A stretch of 64,000 nucleotides of DNA, from the NCBI GenBank assembly GCA_019694805.1, contig JAIBBG010000001.1, positions 186,001 to 250,000 on the forward strand. The letters run 5' to 3'. The translations under genes and the position numbers were made by a program. Of the stretch, positions 43,798-53,309 are shown one piece after another. The first letter of the stretch is position 1; each line of letters opens with the position of its first letter. This stretch comes from Flavobacteriales bacterium (GTDB taxonomy: Bacteria; Bacteroidota; Bacteroidia; Flavobacteriales_D; Sanyastnellaceae). The notes under the pieces were generated by a model. That model ran no database searches, was not told the DNA's origin, and saw nothing but the letters and a program-made list of their open reading frames with translations.

Positions 43798-43851
43798 TCG
43801 GTGTTATCTAACTTTGAAATTATGCTCTGCAAACCTAAACATGACATTTTG

Positions 43852-43884
43852 TTTGCGGAAAAGGGTCAAAAGATCGTAATTTCG
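43852..43884 (+). promoter_or_regulatory. Promoter of ahcY
   Basis: TTTG (43852-43855), 21 bases, TAATTTCG (43877-43884), close to the Bacteroidota consensus TTTG-N19/21-TAnnTTTG. The ATG is 44 nt downstream. Confidence 0.6.
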
Positions 43885-43928
43885 CGCCTCGTTTTCAGCA
43901 ACTTAAAAAACATCATAAGTACATTAAA

Positions 43929-45248
43929 ATGAGTACACAAACCGCAGAAAAGGTGAATACTTACAAAGTGAAAGACATGAGCCTCGCAGAATGGGGCCGC
44001 AAAGAGATCAAATTGGCTGAAGCAGAAATGCCAGGCCTGATGAGTCTCAGAAAAGAGTACGGACCATCGAAGCCACTGGCTGGTGCGCGCATTGCAGGTT
44101 GCCTGCACATGACCATCCAAACTGCAGTGCTCATTGAAACACTTGTCGAGCTTGGTGCTCAGGTTTCTTGGAGTTCCTGCAACATTTTTTCTACTCAGGA
44201 CCACGCTGCCGCTGCTATCGCTGCCGCAGGTATTCCTGTTTTTGCATGGAAAGGAATGACAGCTGCGGAATTCGATTGGTGTATTGAACAAACATTGCAT
44301 GCATTCGAAGGCGGCCAACCTCTCAATATGATTCTGGATGATGGCGGTGACCTTACCAATATGGTTTTCGATAAATATCCAGAGTTGGTTGCAGGTATCC
44401 GTGGTATTTCTGAAGAAACCACTACCGGAGTCATGAGACTATACGAACGTGAGAAAAATGGCACATTGATGCTTCCAGCTATCAATATCAATGATTCCGT
44501 TACGAAAAGTAAATTCGACAATAAATACGGATGCCGCGAGTCTTTGGTTGATGCACTTCGCAGAGCCACAGACCTCATGATGGCCGGTAAAGTGGCTGTT
44601 GTTGCTGGATTTGGAGATGTGGGTAAAGGTTCAGCGGACTCACTGCGTCATGCAGGTGTGCGTGTGATCGTGACTGAAATCGACCCAATCTGTGCATTGC
44701 AGGCTGCTATGGAAGGTTATGAAGTGAAAAAGATGGATACTGCCATCAAAGAAGCAGATATCATCGTTACTGCCACCGGTAACCACAATATCATTGTGGA
44801 TCGTCACTTCAAAGCCATGAAGCACAATGCTGTTGTTTGCAACATCGGACACTTCGACAACGAAATCGATATGGCATGGTTGAATGCAAACCATGGACAA
44901 AGCAAAGATGTCATCAAGCCACAAGTGGATAAATACACCGTGGATGGCAAAGACATCATTGTACTTGCCGAAGGACGCCTGGTGAATCTGGGTTGTGCTA
45001 CTGGTCACCCATCTTTTGTGATGAGTAACTCATTCACGAACCAAACACTTGCACAGCTTGAACTCTGGGCCAATCACGATAGCTACGAAAACAAAGTGTA
45101 TGTTCTCCCGAAACACCTCGATGAAAAAGTTGCAAGACTTCACCTCGAGAAAATCGGTGTTGAACTGGAAGTTCTCACTGAAAGTCAAGCTCAGTATATC
45201 GGTGTAAAAGTGGAAGGTCCATATAAAACCGATCAATACAGATATTAA
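43929..45248 (+). CDS. ahcY: Adenosylhomocysteinase (SAH hydrolase)
   Basis: 439 residues. NAD-binding motif [17 protein letters not shown], active-site [12 protein letters not shown] and the C-terminal KTDQYRY that completes the neighbouring active site. It splits S-adenosylhomocysteine into adenosine and homocysteine, removing the methyltransferase inhibitor. Own promoter (43852-43884) and a strong terminator right after the stop. Confidence 0.98.
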   Translation: MSTQTAEKVNTYKVKDMSLAEWGRKEIKLAEAEMPGLMSLRKEYGPSKPLAGARIAGCLHMTIQTAVLIETLVELGAQVSWSSCNIFSTQDHAAAAIAAAGIPVFAWKGMTAAEFDWCIEQTLHAFEGGQPLNMILDDGGDLTNMVFDKYPELVAGIRGISEETTTGVMRLYEREKNGTLMLPAININDSVTKSKFDNKYGCRESLVDALRRATDLMMAGKVAVVAGFGDVGKGSADSLRHAGVRVIVTEIDPICALQAAMEGYEVKKMDTAIKEADIIVTATGNHNIIVDRHFKAMKHNAVVCNIGHFDNEIDMAWLNANHGQSKDVIKPQVDKYTVDGKDIIVLAEGRLVNLGCATGHPSFVMSNSFTNQTLAQLELWANHDSYENKVYVLPKHLDEKVARLHLEKIGVELEVLTESQAQYIGVKVEGPYKTDQYRY

Positions 45249-45270
45249 GCATACGCCCATGGCGATATTG

Positions 45271-45299
45271 AAAAGGGCTGCAATGCAGCCCTTTTTTTT
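45271..45299. terminator. Terminator after ahcY
   Basis: AAAAGGGCTGC and GCAGCCCTTTT form an 11-bp stem with a 3-base loop, followed by a run of T on the plus strand. Confidence 0.92.
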
Positions 45300-45340
45300 C
45301 GAAATGGAAAGATGATCATGTACCAAGATTCTAAAAATTA

Positions 45341-45370
45341 ACAAAGCCCCGTCCATTGACGAGGCTTTGT
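45341..45370 (-). terminator. Terminator of the DUF5684-like gene
   Basis: ACAAAGCC-C-CGTC and GACG-A-GGCTTTGT form a long stem with one mismatch, followed on the minus strand by a T-rich stretch (TTAATTTTTAG). Confidence 0.75.
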
Positions 45371-45395
45371 TCCTTCAGATTATGAAACCAAAAAT

Positions 45396-45821
45396 CTAAA
45401 CTAGTGCAGGTTTTCCTTCCTGCACGTTCTTTGAGTCCTTTCCGAATACCGGTCCATGGTATTCTTCGTTATATGCAAGAGCAAGATTTAGCACATAAAA
45501 GACATTGAACAAGCAAACGAGCACGTAATCGATAATACTGTACTTACCGAAGCTCTGCGCGAGTTCAACACAGATTCTGAAAAAGAAATAAATATTATAT
45601 CCTGGTACCAGGAAAAAAGCAATGTGCGAAGCTGGTCTTCCGACGATTTTCAGCACAACAATAAGATTCCAGACTGGAATGAAAGCGGCATACCACGGCT
45701 TGTCAGCCTTGGCAAACAACTTTGCAGCACCAACTGCACCGATAACAAAAATAAAGACACCTAGGGCGAAGTAACCGGCATACTCATTAAACAGTATGTC
45801 GTTAAGACTAGTGTTGTTCAT
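45396..45821 (-). CDS. Small membrane protein, DUF5684-like
   Basis: 141 residues with about four TM helices (near 15-35, 48-65, 68-90, 95-115). The 'KPWYAAFIPVWNLIVVLKI' segment, with Trp followed by a Pro-Asn bend, and the later 'YNIYFFFRICVELAQSFGK' are typical of the DUF5684 family, which in Bacteroidota can also form the N-terminal part of signal-peptidase I proteins. No peptidase domain is present here. Function unknown. Monocistronic, with its own terminator at 45341-45370. Confidence 0.75.
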   Translation of the reverse strand: MNNTSLNDILFNEYAGYFALGVFIFVIGAVGAAKLFAKADKPWYAAFIPVWNLIVVLKIVGRPASHIAFFLVPGYNIYFFFRICVELAQSFGKYSIIDYVLVCLFNVFYVLNLALAYNEEYHGPVFGKDSKNVQEGKPALV

Positions 45822-46003
45822 GTGAATGAAGTTTTTGGTTTCTACGCGTTACTTTTTGCAATCCATGAATAAGACGAAATAGATTTTTCAGGGTTGCCTT
45901 GATTTTTTTATAAGTGCCGGAAAACAGGGTAAAAATGACAAGTCTAACCCCACCCGGCAATGTCATTGATCATATTTCTGGAAAAACAAGCTGAAATCCG
46001 GAA

Positions 46004-46507
46004 TTATTGTGGTTTCACATAGGGGCCAATCTCCAGGACATTGCTTTCATTCATGCTCCGGTCCACAATTTTAATCACAAATTTGATGGTATCATAATCA
46101 CTGGGGAGATACCACGCATCCATTTTAATTTTGATTTCTCCATCCTGCGTTTGATTCTGGCCGGTTGGCTTCGCCCACGGAATGCGATAATAAAAAGGCA
46201 TGTCGCCATCACCAGGACCGCCGTCACAAGGATCAATTTCTATATACGTCCACTCACCATCCTGCATTTCGTAATACTCCGCGTACAAATTGTATTTGCG
46301 AAGACATTCTGCAAATATTCCCGTTGAATCGCCCTCTTCCAGACCGAAATTCCCATCACCATCCGTGAAATTGAGATAAAGCAATGCACTATCTTGATAT
46401 ATTTCAAAACGCTGTGACACCAGTTTGGGTTCATCAGGAAGAACTTCCCTCTTCAAACATCCCACTGAAACCAGCAGAGCAAATAAGATGGCATAAATAC
46501 TTTTCAT
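46004..46507 (-). CDS. Hypothetical lipoprotein
   Basis: 167 residues with a lipoprotein signal (MKSIYAILFALLVSVGC). The rest is acidic and beta-rich, with 'LYLNFTDGDGNFGLEEGDSTGIFAE' (cut to its core) and 'FVIKIVDRSMNESNVLEIGPYV' near the end. No family recognised with confidence; it resembles small Bacteroidota lipoproteins of unknown role. It is divergent from the LuxE-like gene (38 nt between starts). Confidence 0.72.
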   Translation of the reverse strand: MKSIYAILFALLVSVGCLKREVLPDEPKLVSQRFEIYQDSALLYLNFTDGDGNFGLEEGDSTGIFAECLRKYNLYAEYYEMQDGEWTYIEIDPCDGGPGDGDMPFYYRIPWAKPTGQNQTQDGEIKIKMDAWYLPSDYDTIKFVIKIVDRSMNESNVLEIGPYVKPQ

Positions 46508-46551
46508 CCGCTTCGAAATTACAGCATTATTTTGGCCACAGCAACGTGGAC

Positions 46552-47538
46552 ATGTCGGTTAACACATTCTTCCAAAATATCATTTCCATCAAGAATCAAC
46601 CCGATTTTGAAAAATTCGCCGTTGAACTTTTTCAAATCCAATACCGCGATAACCCACTCTATCATAACTACTGCAATGCATTAAAAATTGCACCGGGATC
46701 GATACAATCTGTAGAAAAAATTCCCTTTCTGCCCATTGAATTTTTCAAATCACATGAAGTACGTACCGGTTTATACGAATCGCAAAAAATTTTCACAAGC
46801 AGCGGAACCACTAGCATGACGACCTCACGGCATCATGTCAAAAACATTCATCAATACGAAGTCACCTTTTTAGAAGCGTTTAAGAAATTCTATGGTGAAC
46901 CCAGTGAATGGGTTGTTCTGGGCCTTTTGCCTTCCTATTTGGAAAGAAGTGGCTCGTCGTTGGTTTATATGGTTGAAAAACTGATCGCCATGTCTCAAAA
47001 TCCAGACTCAGGCTTTTTTCTTTACAACCATGAAGATCTTGAGAAAACGCTGGTAAAACACAATCAAACTGGACAGAAGTGCCTGCTCATAGGAGTCACT
47101 TTTGCTCTGCTGGACTTCGCTGAAAAGAGAAAACTCCATCTGAAAAACACAGTCATCATGGAAACCGGCGGAATGAAAGGCCGAGGTGAAGAATTGACCA
47201 GAGAAGAAGTAACTGAAAAACTCAAAAATGCTTTTGGTGTGGCTGCTATTCACAGTGAATACGGCATGACCGAACTTCTCTCACAAGCTTATTCGTGCGG
47301 TCATGGACTTTTCAAGGCGCCGAATTGGCTGAAAATACTGGTTCGAGACACTTCTGATCCTTTCTCTGTTCATCAGTCCGGAAGTGGTGCTTTGAACATT
47401 ATCGACCTCGCAAATACGGATTCTATGGCATTCATTGCGACCCAAGATCTTGGTCTCGTGCATGAGGATGGCAGTTTCGAAGTGAAAGGACGGTTGGACA
47501 ACTCAGACGCACGAGGCTGTAACATGTTGATTTTGTAG
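46552..47538 (+). CDS. LuxE/acyl-protein synthetase-like acyl-adenylating enzyme
   Basis: 328 residues from the ATG at 46552 (a GTG at 46546 is equally possible); the longer frame to 46384 would run through the divergent lipoprotein gene. The ATP/acyl-binding motif is IFTSSGTTSMTTSRHHV and a later motif is 'SEYGMTELLSQAYSCG', the ANL-type loop found in LuxE acyl-protein synthetases and coenzyme F390 synthetase-like enzymes. No luxC or luxD nearby, so not luminescence. Substrate unknown; it may feed an acyl group to lipid, polyketide or capsule chemistry. Followed by a long-stem terminator shared with tyrS. Confidence 0.8.
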   Translation: MSVNTFFQNIISIKNQPDFEKFAVELFQIQYRDNPLYHNYCNALKIAPGSIQSVEKIPFLPIEFFKSHEVRTGLYESQKIFTSSGTTSMTTSRHHVKNIHQYEVTFLEAFKKFYGEPSEWVVLGLLPSYLERSGSSLVYMVEKLIAMSQNPDSGFFLYNHEDLEKTLVKHNQTGQKCLLIGVTFALLDFAEKRKLHLKNTVIMETGGMKGRGEELTREEVTEKLKNAFGVAAIHSEYGMTELLSQAYSCGHGLFKAPNWLKILVRDTSDPFSVHQSGSGALNIIDLANTDSMAFIATQDLGLVHEDGSFEVKGRLDNSDARGCNMLIL

Positions 47539-47705
47539 AAATTACCCAATCTTCATCCTGTTGATGATCGGGATCAGAAAAAAATCAATCATTCGGAAGC
47601 AACTTTCGACATCACGAACAGTCTTATTAACTGACCACCAAAAAGAATTGGTCAAGCCCGCTCTCTTCGGTGCGGTTTTGGCCAAGATTTCATGATTTCC
47701 TAAAC

Positions 47706-47737
47706 AAATAAACCGGGCCTTTACCCGGTTTATTTTT
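47706..47737. terminator. Bidirectional terminator between the LuxE-like gene and tyrS
   Basis: AAATAAACCGGG and CCCGGTTTATTT form a 12-bp stem with a 6-base loop, with T-runs on both strands. Confidence 0.92.
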
Positions 47738-47758
47738 TCAGTCTATGTTGGTTTTTTC

Positions 47759-49042
47759 TTATCCCACTTTTACCAAATAGTAGTTTTTCTTCCCGCGTTG
47801 CAAAAGGATGATATTTCCATTGAGTAAGTCCTCCTGACCAACCATTCTGCCAGCATCCGCCTTGTTTTTATTCACGCTGATGCTGCCTTCCTGCAATGCG
47901 CGACGGGCTTCACCATTGGAAGGCAAAAAAGCTGAACGTACCAATATGTCAGCAATGGATATTCCTGATTCGATTTCTGTCTTCGAAATATTGCCTTGTG
48001 GTACGCCATCAAAAATCTCCAACAATGTATTTGCATCCAAAGATTTCAAGTCTTCATCTGTGGACTTGCCAAACAGAATGTTTGAGGCTTTCACCGCCAT
48101 GTCAAAATCCTGTTCACTGTGCACACGCACCGTGATTTCATGCGCCAATTCTTTTTGTAGCACACGTTTACCTGGATCTTTTGCGTGTTCAACTTCCAAT
48201 GCTTCAATCTCCTCGCGACCTTTTAGTGAAAATATCCTGATATAATTTGCAACGTCCGAATCACTTGCATTCAGCCAAAATTGGTAAAACTTGTATGGAG
48301 ATGTTCTTTCTGCATCCAGCCAAATATTGCCACCTTCTGTCTTTCCGAATTTCGTTCCATCTGCTTTTTTAATCAATGGTGTTGTGATCGCATAAGCCTG
48401 TCCGCCTGCCATTCTGCGAATCAATTCAGTGCCGGTGACAATGTTACCCCATTGATCACTGCCTCCCATTTGCACCATAATTTGTCTGTTCTTCCAGAGA
48501 AAGTAAAAGTCATATCCCTGCACGAGCTGGTAACTGAATTCGGTGAACGACATACCGTTCTCGAGACGGTTCTTCACAGAATCCTTTGCCATCATATAAT
48601 TCACGCTGATATGCTTGCCAACATCACGTATAAAATCAAGAAATGAGAATTCTTTGAACCAATCATAATTGTTCACGATTTCAGCAGCATTTTCACCGCA
48701 ATTGAAATCGAGAAATTTCTCTAATTGTTTTTGCTGACAATGCTGATTGTATCGTAACTCTTCTTCTGAAAGAAGATTTCTCTCCTGCGATTTACCACTC
48801 GGATCTCCGACCATACCTGTTGCACCACCAACCAAAGCAATTGGTTTATGACCGCATTTTTGAAAATGGAGCAAGGTCATTACCTGCACAAGATTGCCGA
48901 CTCCAAGTGAACTCGCAGTTGGATCGAAACCTATATAACCACGCGCCATTCCTTTCAGAAGTTCCTCTTCAGTTCCAGGCATGACGTCATGCAACATTCC
49001 ACGCCACTTTAATTCTTCGATGTAATTCTTAACTCCGTTCAT
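47759..49042 (-). CDS. tyrS: Tyrosyl-tRNA synthetase
   Basis: 427 residues. Catalytic domain with '[17 protein letters not shown]', the Tyr-binding '[12 protein letters not shown]', KMSKS-equivalent KFGKTEGG and a C-terminal S4 domain (residues about 350-427, [15 protein letters not shown]). The class I HIGH motif reads GVGN (residues 47-50, in [13 protein letters not shown]), so both histidines are lost; other active-site blocks look intact. It charges tRNA-Tyr. A TATTTTTG box ends 4 nt before the ATG. Confidence 0.95.
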   Translation of the reverse strand: MNGVKNYIEELKWRGMLHDVMPGTEEELLKGMARGYIGFDPTASSLGVGNLVQVMTLLHFQKCGHKPIALVGGATGMVGDPSGKSQERNLLSEEELRYNQHCQQKQLEKFLDFNCGENAAEIVNNYDWFKEFSFLDFIRDVGKHISVNYMMAKDSVKNRLENGMSFTEFSYQLVQGYDFYFLWKNRQIMVQMGGSDQWGNIVTGTELIRRMAGGQAYAITTPLIKKADGTKFGKTEGGNIWLDAERTSPYKFYQFWLNASDSDVANYIRIFSLKGREEIEALEVEHAKDPGKRVLQKELAHEITVRVHSEQDFDMAVKASNILFGKSTDEDLKSLDANTLLEIFDGVPQGNISKTEIESGISIADILVRSAFLPSNGEARRALQEGSISVNKNKADAGRMVGQEDLLNGNIILLQRGKKNYYLVKVG

Positions 49043-49046
49043 GCGG

Positions 49047-49054
49047 CAAAAATA
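49047..49054 (-). promoter_or_regulatory. -7 promoter box of tyrS, 4 nt from ATG
   Basis: TATTTTTG on the minus strand, a perfect TAnnTTTG, 4 nt from the tyrS ATG (49042). The -33 element is not obvious. Confidence 0.45.
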
Positions 49055-49088
49055 GTAGGTGAGGTTAAAGCACTATTCCGGGTGAAGT

Positions 49089-50363
49089 TTAAAATGCACT
49101 TACCACCTCCTCCAATTTGATTCCTCTTGATCCTTTGATGAGGACTATATGGCTCGAAATTTCCTTTGTTTTCAAGTAATCCAGCGCTTCAGTGTTTTTT
49201 TCAAATGATGGAAACGGATTGTTTACTCCTTTGAAAATCGGACCAACAGTTATTCCATGAAGACCTAATCTCTGGGCTACTTGGATGATATTCTGGTGTT
49301 CCGAAGGTCCAGTTTCTCCCAATTCCAACATATCCCCTATCACAAAAAACTTGTTAGGATTTTGCTGTTTGGACAAAGCGATCAATGCATGCTCAAGACT
49401 GGAAGGATTGGCATTGTATGCGTCCATGATCAACACATTACGAGAAGTTTCCCTCAATTGCGAACGATTGTTGTCTGGTTGATAGTCACAAATAGCTTGG
49501 TGTATGGATTCTTCATCCACTCCAAAATACCTACCTACTGCAATCGCAGAAGCGATATTGAAAAGATTGTATGCTCCTGCCAAATGAGTATGATATGTTT
49601 TCACTGCGCCATCAAAACTGCTGCTGTAGTTCACAGCAGGACTTTCAGAAATACATTGGATGGAAATACCACCTGTTTGATATCCATATTCAATGCGGTT
49701 CATTCCGCGAGAAGCCAGTTCCAATTTTTCAAGCTCAACATTCACAAAAACCTTTCCGCCTCTATGGTGTACGTCATCATACAATTCCTTTTTTCCTTTG
49801 AATACTCCTTCTTCACCTCCAAAACCTTCAAGATGTGCTTTGCCGATATTGGTGATCAACCCATAGTCTGGTTTCGCATATTGACAATAGCCTGAAATTT
49901 CGCGCTGGTGATTCGCTCCCATTTCAATGATGGCAAATTCGCAATCTCGCGGAATGGAGAGTAAGGTTAGTGGCACACCAATATGGTTGTTGAGATTTCC
50001 TTTCGTGGCCGAAACCCGATACTTCTTTTGGAGAACATCGCGTATAAGCTCCTTGGTGGTTGTTTTTCCGTTACTTCCGGTGATCGCTAGAAATGGAATA
50101 TGCAAAGTATCCCTATACATGCCCGACAAATCTTGCAAAGCCTTAAGCACGTTATCCACACGCACTACTCTGCCTAGATCATCATGAATATCATCATCCA
50201 CAACAGACATCACGGCGCCTTGATCCAGGGCCTTTAGTGCAAATTCATTTCCATTGAAACGATCGCCCTTCAATGCAAAGAATATGCACCCCGGAGTGAT
50301 GTTCCTGGTATCGGTTGAAACCAATCCGGATTGAAGAAACTGATTAAAAATACGGTCCATCAT
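49089..50363 (-). CDS. murF: UDP-N-acetylmuramoyl-tripeptide--D-alanyl-D-alanine ligase
   Basis: 424 residues. Mur ligase ATP-binding motif ITGSNGKTTTKELI, N-terminal 'DTRNITPGCIFFALKGDRFNGN', central 'YNANPSSLEHAL' and the C-terminal Mur-ligase domain (FVIGDMLELGE). It adds D-Ala-D-Ala to the UDP-MurNAc-tripeptide, the last cytoplasmic step of the peptidoglycan precursor. A strong terminator (50377-50404) separates it from gldJ upstream; ATG at 50363 or 50360. Confidence 0.97.
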   Translation of the reverse strand: MMDRIFNQFLQSGLVSTDTRNITPGCIFFALKGDRFNGNEFALKALDQGAVMSVVDDDIHDDLGRVVRVDNVLKALQDLSGMYRDTLHIPFLAITGSNGKTTTKELIRDVLQKKYRVSATKGNLNNHIGVPLTLLSIPRDCEFAIIEMGANHQREISGYCQYAKPDYGLITNIGKAHLEGFGGEEGVFKGKKELYDDVHHRGGKVFVNVELEKLELASRGMNRIEYGYQTGGISIQCISESPAVNYSSSFDGAVKTYHTHLAGAYNLFNIASAIAVGRYFGVDEESIHQAICDYQPDNNRSQLRETSRNVLIMDAYNANPSSLEHALIALSKQQNPNKFFVIGDMLELGETGPSEHQNIIQVAQRLGLHGITVGPIFKGVNNPFPSFEKNTEALDYLKTKEISSHIVLIKGSRGIKLEEVVSAF

Positions 50364-50376
50364 GATTCAAAATTAA

Positions 50377-50404
50377 AAGCCCCGGACACTGATGTCCGGG
50401 GCTT
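50377..50404 (-). terminator. Terminator downstream of gldJ
   Basis: AAGCCCCGGACA and TGTCCGGGGCTT form a 12-bp stem with a 4-base loop; on the minus strand it is followed by TTTTAATTTTG. Confidence 0.92.
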
Positions 50405-50430
50405 CCATTTTATCTTTAAACAATCAGATT

Positions 50431-52179
50431 TTATTCTTTACCACCAATACCTGTTGGGCTACCGAGGCGATCCATCGCACAACGGAATCCAAGTGTAGAC
50501 ATGGAGCGACGCTCATCGAGGAATCTACGTGTTCCAGGAATAGTATAGTATGCACGATCACGCCAGTTGCCACCTTTGTAAACACGTGCCCTGTCGTTGA
50601 TGAGGGTTGTAACACCCCATTCGTACATCCTGTTTTTATCCTGCTCTTTATCTGCTTCGTAATAGTAGATCGAACTGTTGAAGTCACCATCCACATAATC
50701 GATATAGTCAGATTTACGATAGTTTCTGCGATCGATGTTCTCTTCCACAGTTACGTTACGTGTACGCAATTCACCAGGAGCATTCTGAATGTAGTCAGAT
50801 ACTCCATCACGAAGATCCGGAGCAATTGGTGATTCAGAATCCGTAATCAAGTCCATGCATTCTTGCATCATGTCCTGAGCTTCATCTTCTTTACGCTCTT
50901 TTTGTTTCTCAACAGCTGCTGCAACTTTCGCATTGCATTGTTCGAGTAGGGTTAAGTCAGTAGCTGTGAGCTTCGCACCTGCTTGTTCTTGATACTTCTG
51001 CAGGAAATAAATCACACCATCTACATCATAGATGTTTTTGTCATATTTATCTGCAACAGAACCATCGCTGTTCAATACACGAGTTTTGTATACGTTACCA
51101 CGGAAAGGACGGAACTCACTCTTGTCTTCCGGTGAAAGTGGACGATAAACATCCATTACCCACTCAGAAACGTTACCAGACATGTTGTAGAGACCGTAGT
51201 CGTTTGGAGGATAAGCATAAACCGGAGCTGAGATGTCAGCGTTATCGTTCAGATAACCGGCAACCCCCATATAGTCACCTGATCCACGAACAAAGTTCGC
51301 GCGGATAGTACCGAAGAAACGGCCACCATTATCGTCATTACGCACATAGTGTCCATTCCAAGGATAAGTTCTGCGATCTGTGATCAATTCCTGGAAAGAG
51401 TTTCCAATAAGACCCAACGCAGCATATTCCCATTCAGCCTCAGTAGGCAGGCGGTAACGTGGCAATAAGATACCATCAGACATGGTCACATTACGTGAGC
51501 CAGTACCTTTTGGGTTGTAGTCTTTCAATCCACCGGCCGAAGCATCACCTTGGTATTGACCAGCCAGATATGTATCGGTGGTGAAGTGTTCTTCGTCAGC
51601 CTGACCTGTAGGATTATAGTTCATGAGACCTTCACGAATCAGGATTACCTCGTTCACACGGTCGGTTCTCCAAACGCAATAGTCGCTTGCTTGTAACCAA
51701 GAAACACCCACAACAGGGTAATCTCTATACGCCGGGTGGCGGAGATAGTAGTCAACGAGTGGTTCGTTGTACTCAGTGACTTCACGCCAGATATTGGTAT
51801 CAGGCAAAGCACGGTTGATGATTTCTGGATAGGTGTCGCTGTAGACGAGTCTCAGCCAATGAAGATAATCCAGCCAATACTGGTTGGTTACTTCGGTTTC
51901 ATCCATATAGAATGATGAAACAGTGACCCTTCGCGGGATGTTGTCCCAGGTAAAATTCAGGTCATCTTCTACTCGTCCCATGGTGAATGTACCACCTTCT
52001 ACAAGCACAAGACCTGGACCTGTTTCCTGTTCCACGTACTCCTGACGTTCGAAACCACCGTTTTCCTCTTCATTGTAGGACCAACCGGTAGCGCCCGAGC
52101 GTTCTTTGTCGCAGGACGTGAAAATGGTCATAGCCGCTATCGCGACCAGACCAGAAAAGATTTTTGAAACGTAATTCAT
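50431..52179 (-). CDS. gldJ: Gliding motility lipoprotein GldJ
   Basis: 582 residues with a lipoprotein signal ending in FTSC. The body is a formylglycine-generating-enzyme-like (sulfatase-modifying factor) fold: LVLVEGGTFTMGRVEDD near the start, DETEVTNQYWLDYLHWL, and the repeated aromatic core to 'YKGGNWRDRAYY' and LGFRCA. The 'GGTFTMGRVEDD' and 'ALPDTNIWRE' segments and length match GldJ rather than the shorter GldK. It is an outer-membrane lipoprotein needed for stability of the T9SS/gliding machine in relatives. It follows the porP-type gene by 41 nt on the same transcript, which ends at the terminator 50377-50404. Confidence 0.92.
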   Translation of the reverse strand: MNYVSKIFSGLVAIAAMTIFTSCDKERSGATGWSYNEEENGGFERQEYVEQETGPGLVLVEGGTFTMGRVEDDLNFTWDNIPRRVTVSSFYMDETEVTNQYWLDYLHWLRLVYSDTYPEIINRALPDTNIWREVTEYNEPLVDYYLRHPAYRDYPVVGVSWLQASDYCVWRTDRVNEVILIREGLMNYNPTGQADEEHFTTDTYLAGQYQGDASAGGLKDYNPKGTGSRNVTMSDGILLPRYRLPTEAEWEYAALGLIGNSFQELITDRRTYPWNGHYVRNDDNGGRFFGTIRANFVRGSGDYMGVAGYLNDNADISAPVYAYPPNDYGLYNMSGNVSEWVMDVYRPLSPEDKSEFRPFRGNVYKTRVLNSDGSVADKYDKNIYDVDGVIYFLQKYQEQAGAKLTATDLTLLEQCNAKVAAAVEKQKERKEDEAQDMMQECMDLITDSESPIAPDLRDGVSDYIQNAPGELRTRNVTVEENIDRRNYRKSDYIDYVDGDFNSSIYYYEADKEQDKNRMYEWGVTTLINDRARVYKGGNWRDRAYYTIPGTRRFLDERRSMSTLGFRCAMDRLGSPTGIGGKE

Positions 52180-52220
52180 GATTTCCTATTGATTTATCGT
52201 CCTAAAAATTTTCTGCTAAA

Positions 52221-53207
52221 CTAAAAAGAAGGACATGCTATTGTGCGCAACTTCTTCTTTTTCTGGCGACACTCGAAATTAATTCCAAGTGAAACCTCGT
52301 GAGAACCACCTGTAGAAGGCGTTAATTCCGAGATTGTAACGTCATAACTGTAGCCAAATCTAACCACTTCAGTCTGAATACCGATGGTGGCAATGAAAGA
52401 ATCGCGGTATGTCTGGCCAAAAAGCAGTCCGCGGAACCAAATACCAGCCACCAATGGACCTTTACTTACATAAAGACCCGTGTTCAATTGCTGAAATTCG
52501 CCTTGACGGCGGTAAAGGATGTTTGGTGACAATTTCGCATCAGCATCTCTGTTTTTCTTTTCGATGGGAATCACAGCACCGATGTGAGCGGTGTATTTCA
52601 TAGGAAGACGGCTGGTACCAACAATCAGAGACTCGTTGGGTTCTGTGAGGTGATGCACCGCAAAACCGCCATAAATTTTGTCGCTAAAGCCGAGAACACC
52701 CGCTGAAAAGTCAACTGCTTTTACTGTACCACCGCGTTGAACGTCGTTGGTGTTGTAGATGAAGCCTTTTCTCGGGTCGATCATATCGCCGAATGTCAAT
52801 TTACTCCAATCAAGGGATTTCTGAAGATAAGTGGCCTGAAAACCTGCTTTTACAGAAAACTTCCTTGAAATGGCTTGTTGATATGAATAAATTCCACTGA
52901 GTGTGGTTGTATTCAATGTGCCCTGAGCAGCTCGGTCATTCATCACAATCAGTCCCAAACCACCCTGGATGGTAGGTACGTGCTGGTCGTAACTGGCACT
53001 GGTGGTAACGAAAGTTTCTGAAAGAGATGGCCACTGATTGCGATAATTCATCACCAATCTGGGGCAACGTGCAGTACCTGCAAATGCAGGATTGAGGTAG
53101 AGGGGATTCGCATAAAACTGCGTAAATTCAGGGTCCTGCGCCCTCAATTCCCCGGAATAACTCAGCAGAGCAACAACAGCAATCAGAAAGTAAATAGTTT
53201 TTCTCAT
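52221..53207 (-). CDS. PorP/SprF-family T9SS membrane protein
   Basis: 328 residues with a signal peptide (MRKTIYFLIAVVALLSYSG). The opening 'QDPEFTQFYANPLYLNPAFAGT' is the diagnostic PorP/SprF start and the rest is a beta-barrel ending in aromatic strands (VSLGINFECR). Such proteins partner PorV and secreted adhesins in T9SS. It heads the operon with gldJ and is divergent from porU. I leave the symbol blank because several PorP paralogues usually exist in one genome. Confidence 0.92.
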   Translation of the reverse strand: MRKTIYFLIAVVALLSYSGELRAQDPEFTQFYANPLYLNPAFAGTARCPRLVMNYRNQWPSLSETFVTTSASYDQHVPTIQGGLGLIVMNDRAAQGTLNTTTLSGIYSYQQAISRKFSVKAGFQATYLQKSLDWSKLTFGDMIDPRKGFIYNTNDVQRGGTVKAVDFSAGVLGFSDKIYGGFAVHHLTEPNESLIVGTSRLPMKYTAHIGAVIPIEKKNRDADAKLSPNILYRRQGEFQQLNTGLYVSKGPLVAGIWFRGLLFGQTYRDSFIATIGIQTEVVRFGYSYDVTISELTPSTGGSHEVSLGINFECRQKKKKLRTIACPSF

Positions 53208-53309
53208 CTGAAACGATTTTCTTTTAATAGGGTAAAAAAAGAATTAGCAATAGTACGACAAATTTGCAGGATAAAAATTCCTACCCGTCGCAATATTCAG
53301 ACTAACACT

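Noticed and set aside
46384-46551. Longer N-terminus for the LuxE-like protein
   Set aside because: These 56 codons run antisense through the divergent lipoprotein gene; the ATG at 46552 (or GTG 46546) fits the family length.
46004-47538. A luminescence (lux) cluster because of the LuxE-like gene
   Set aside because: No luxA, B, C or D homologue is present; the family has many non-luminescent members.
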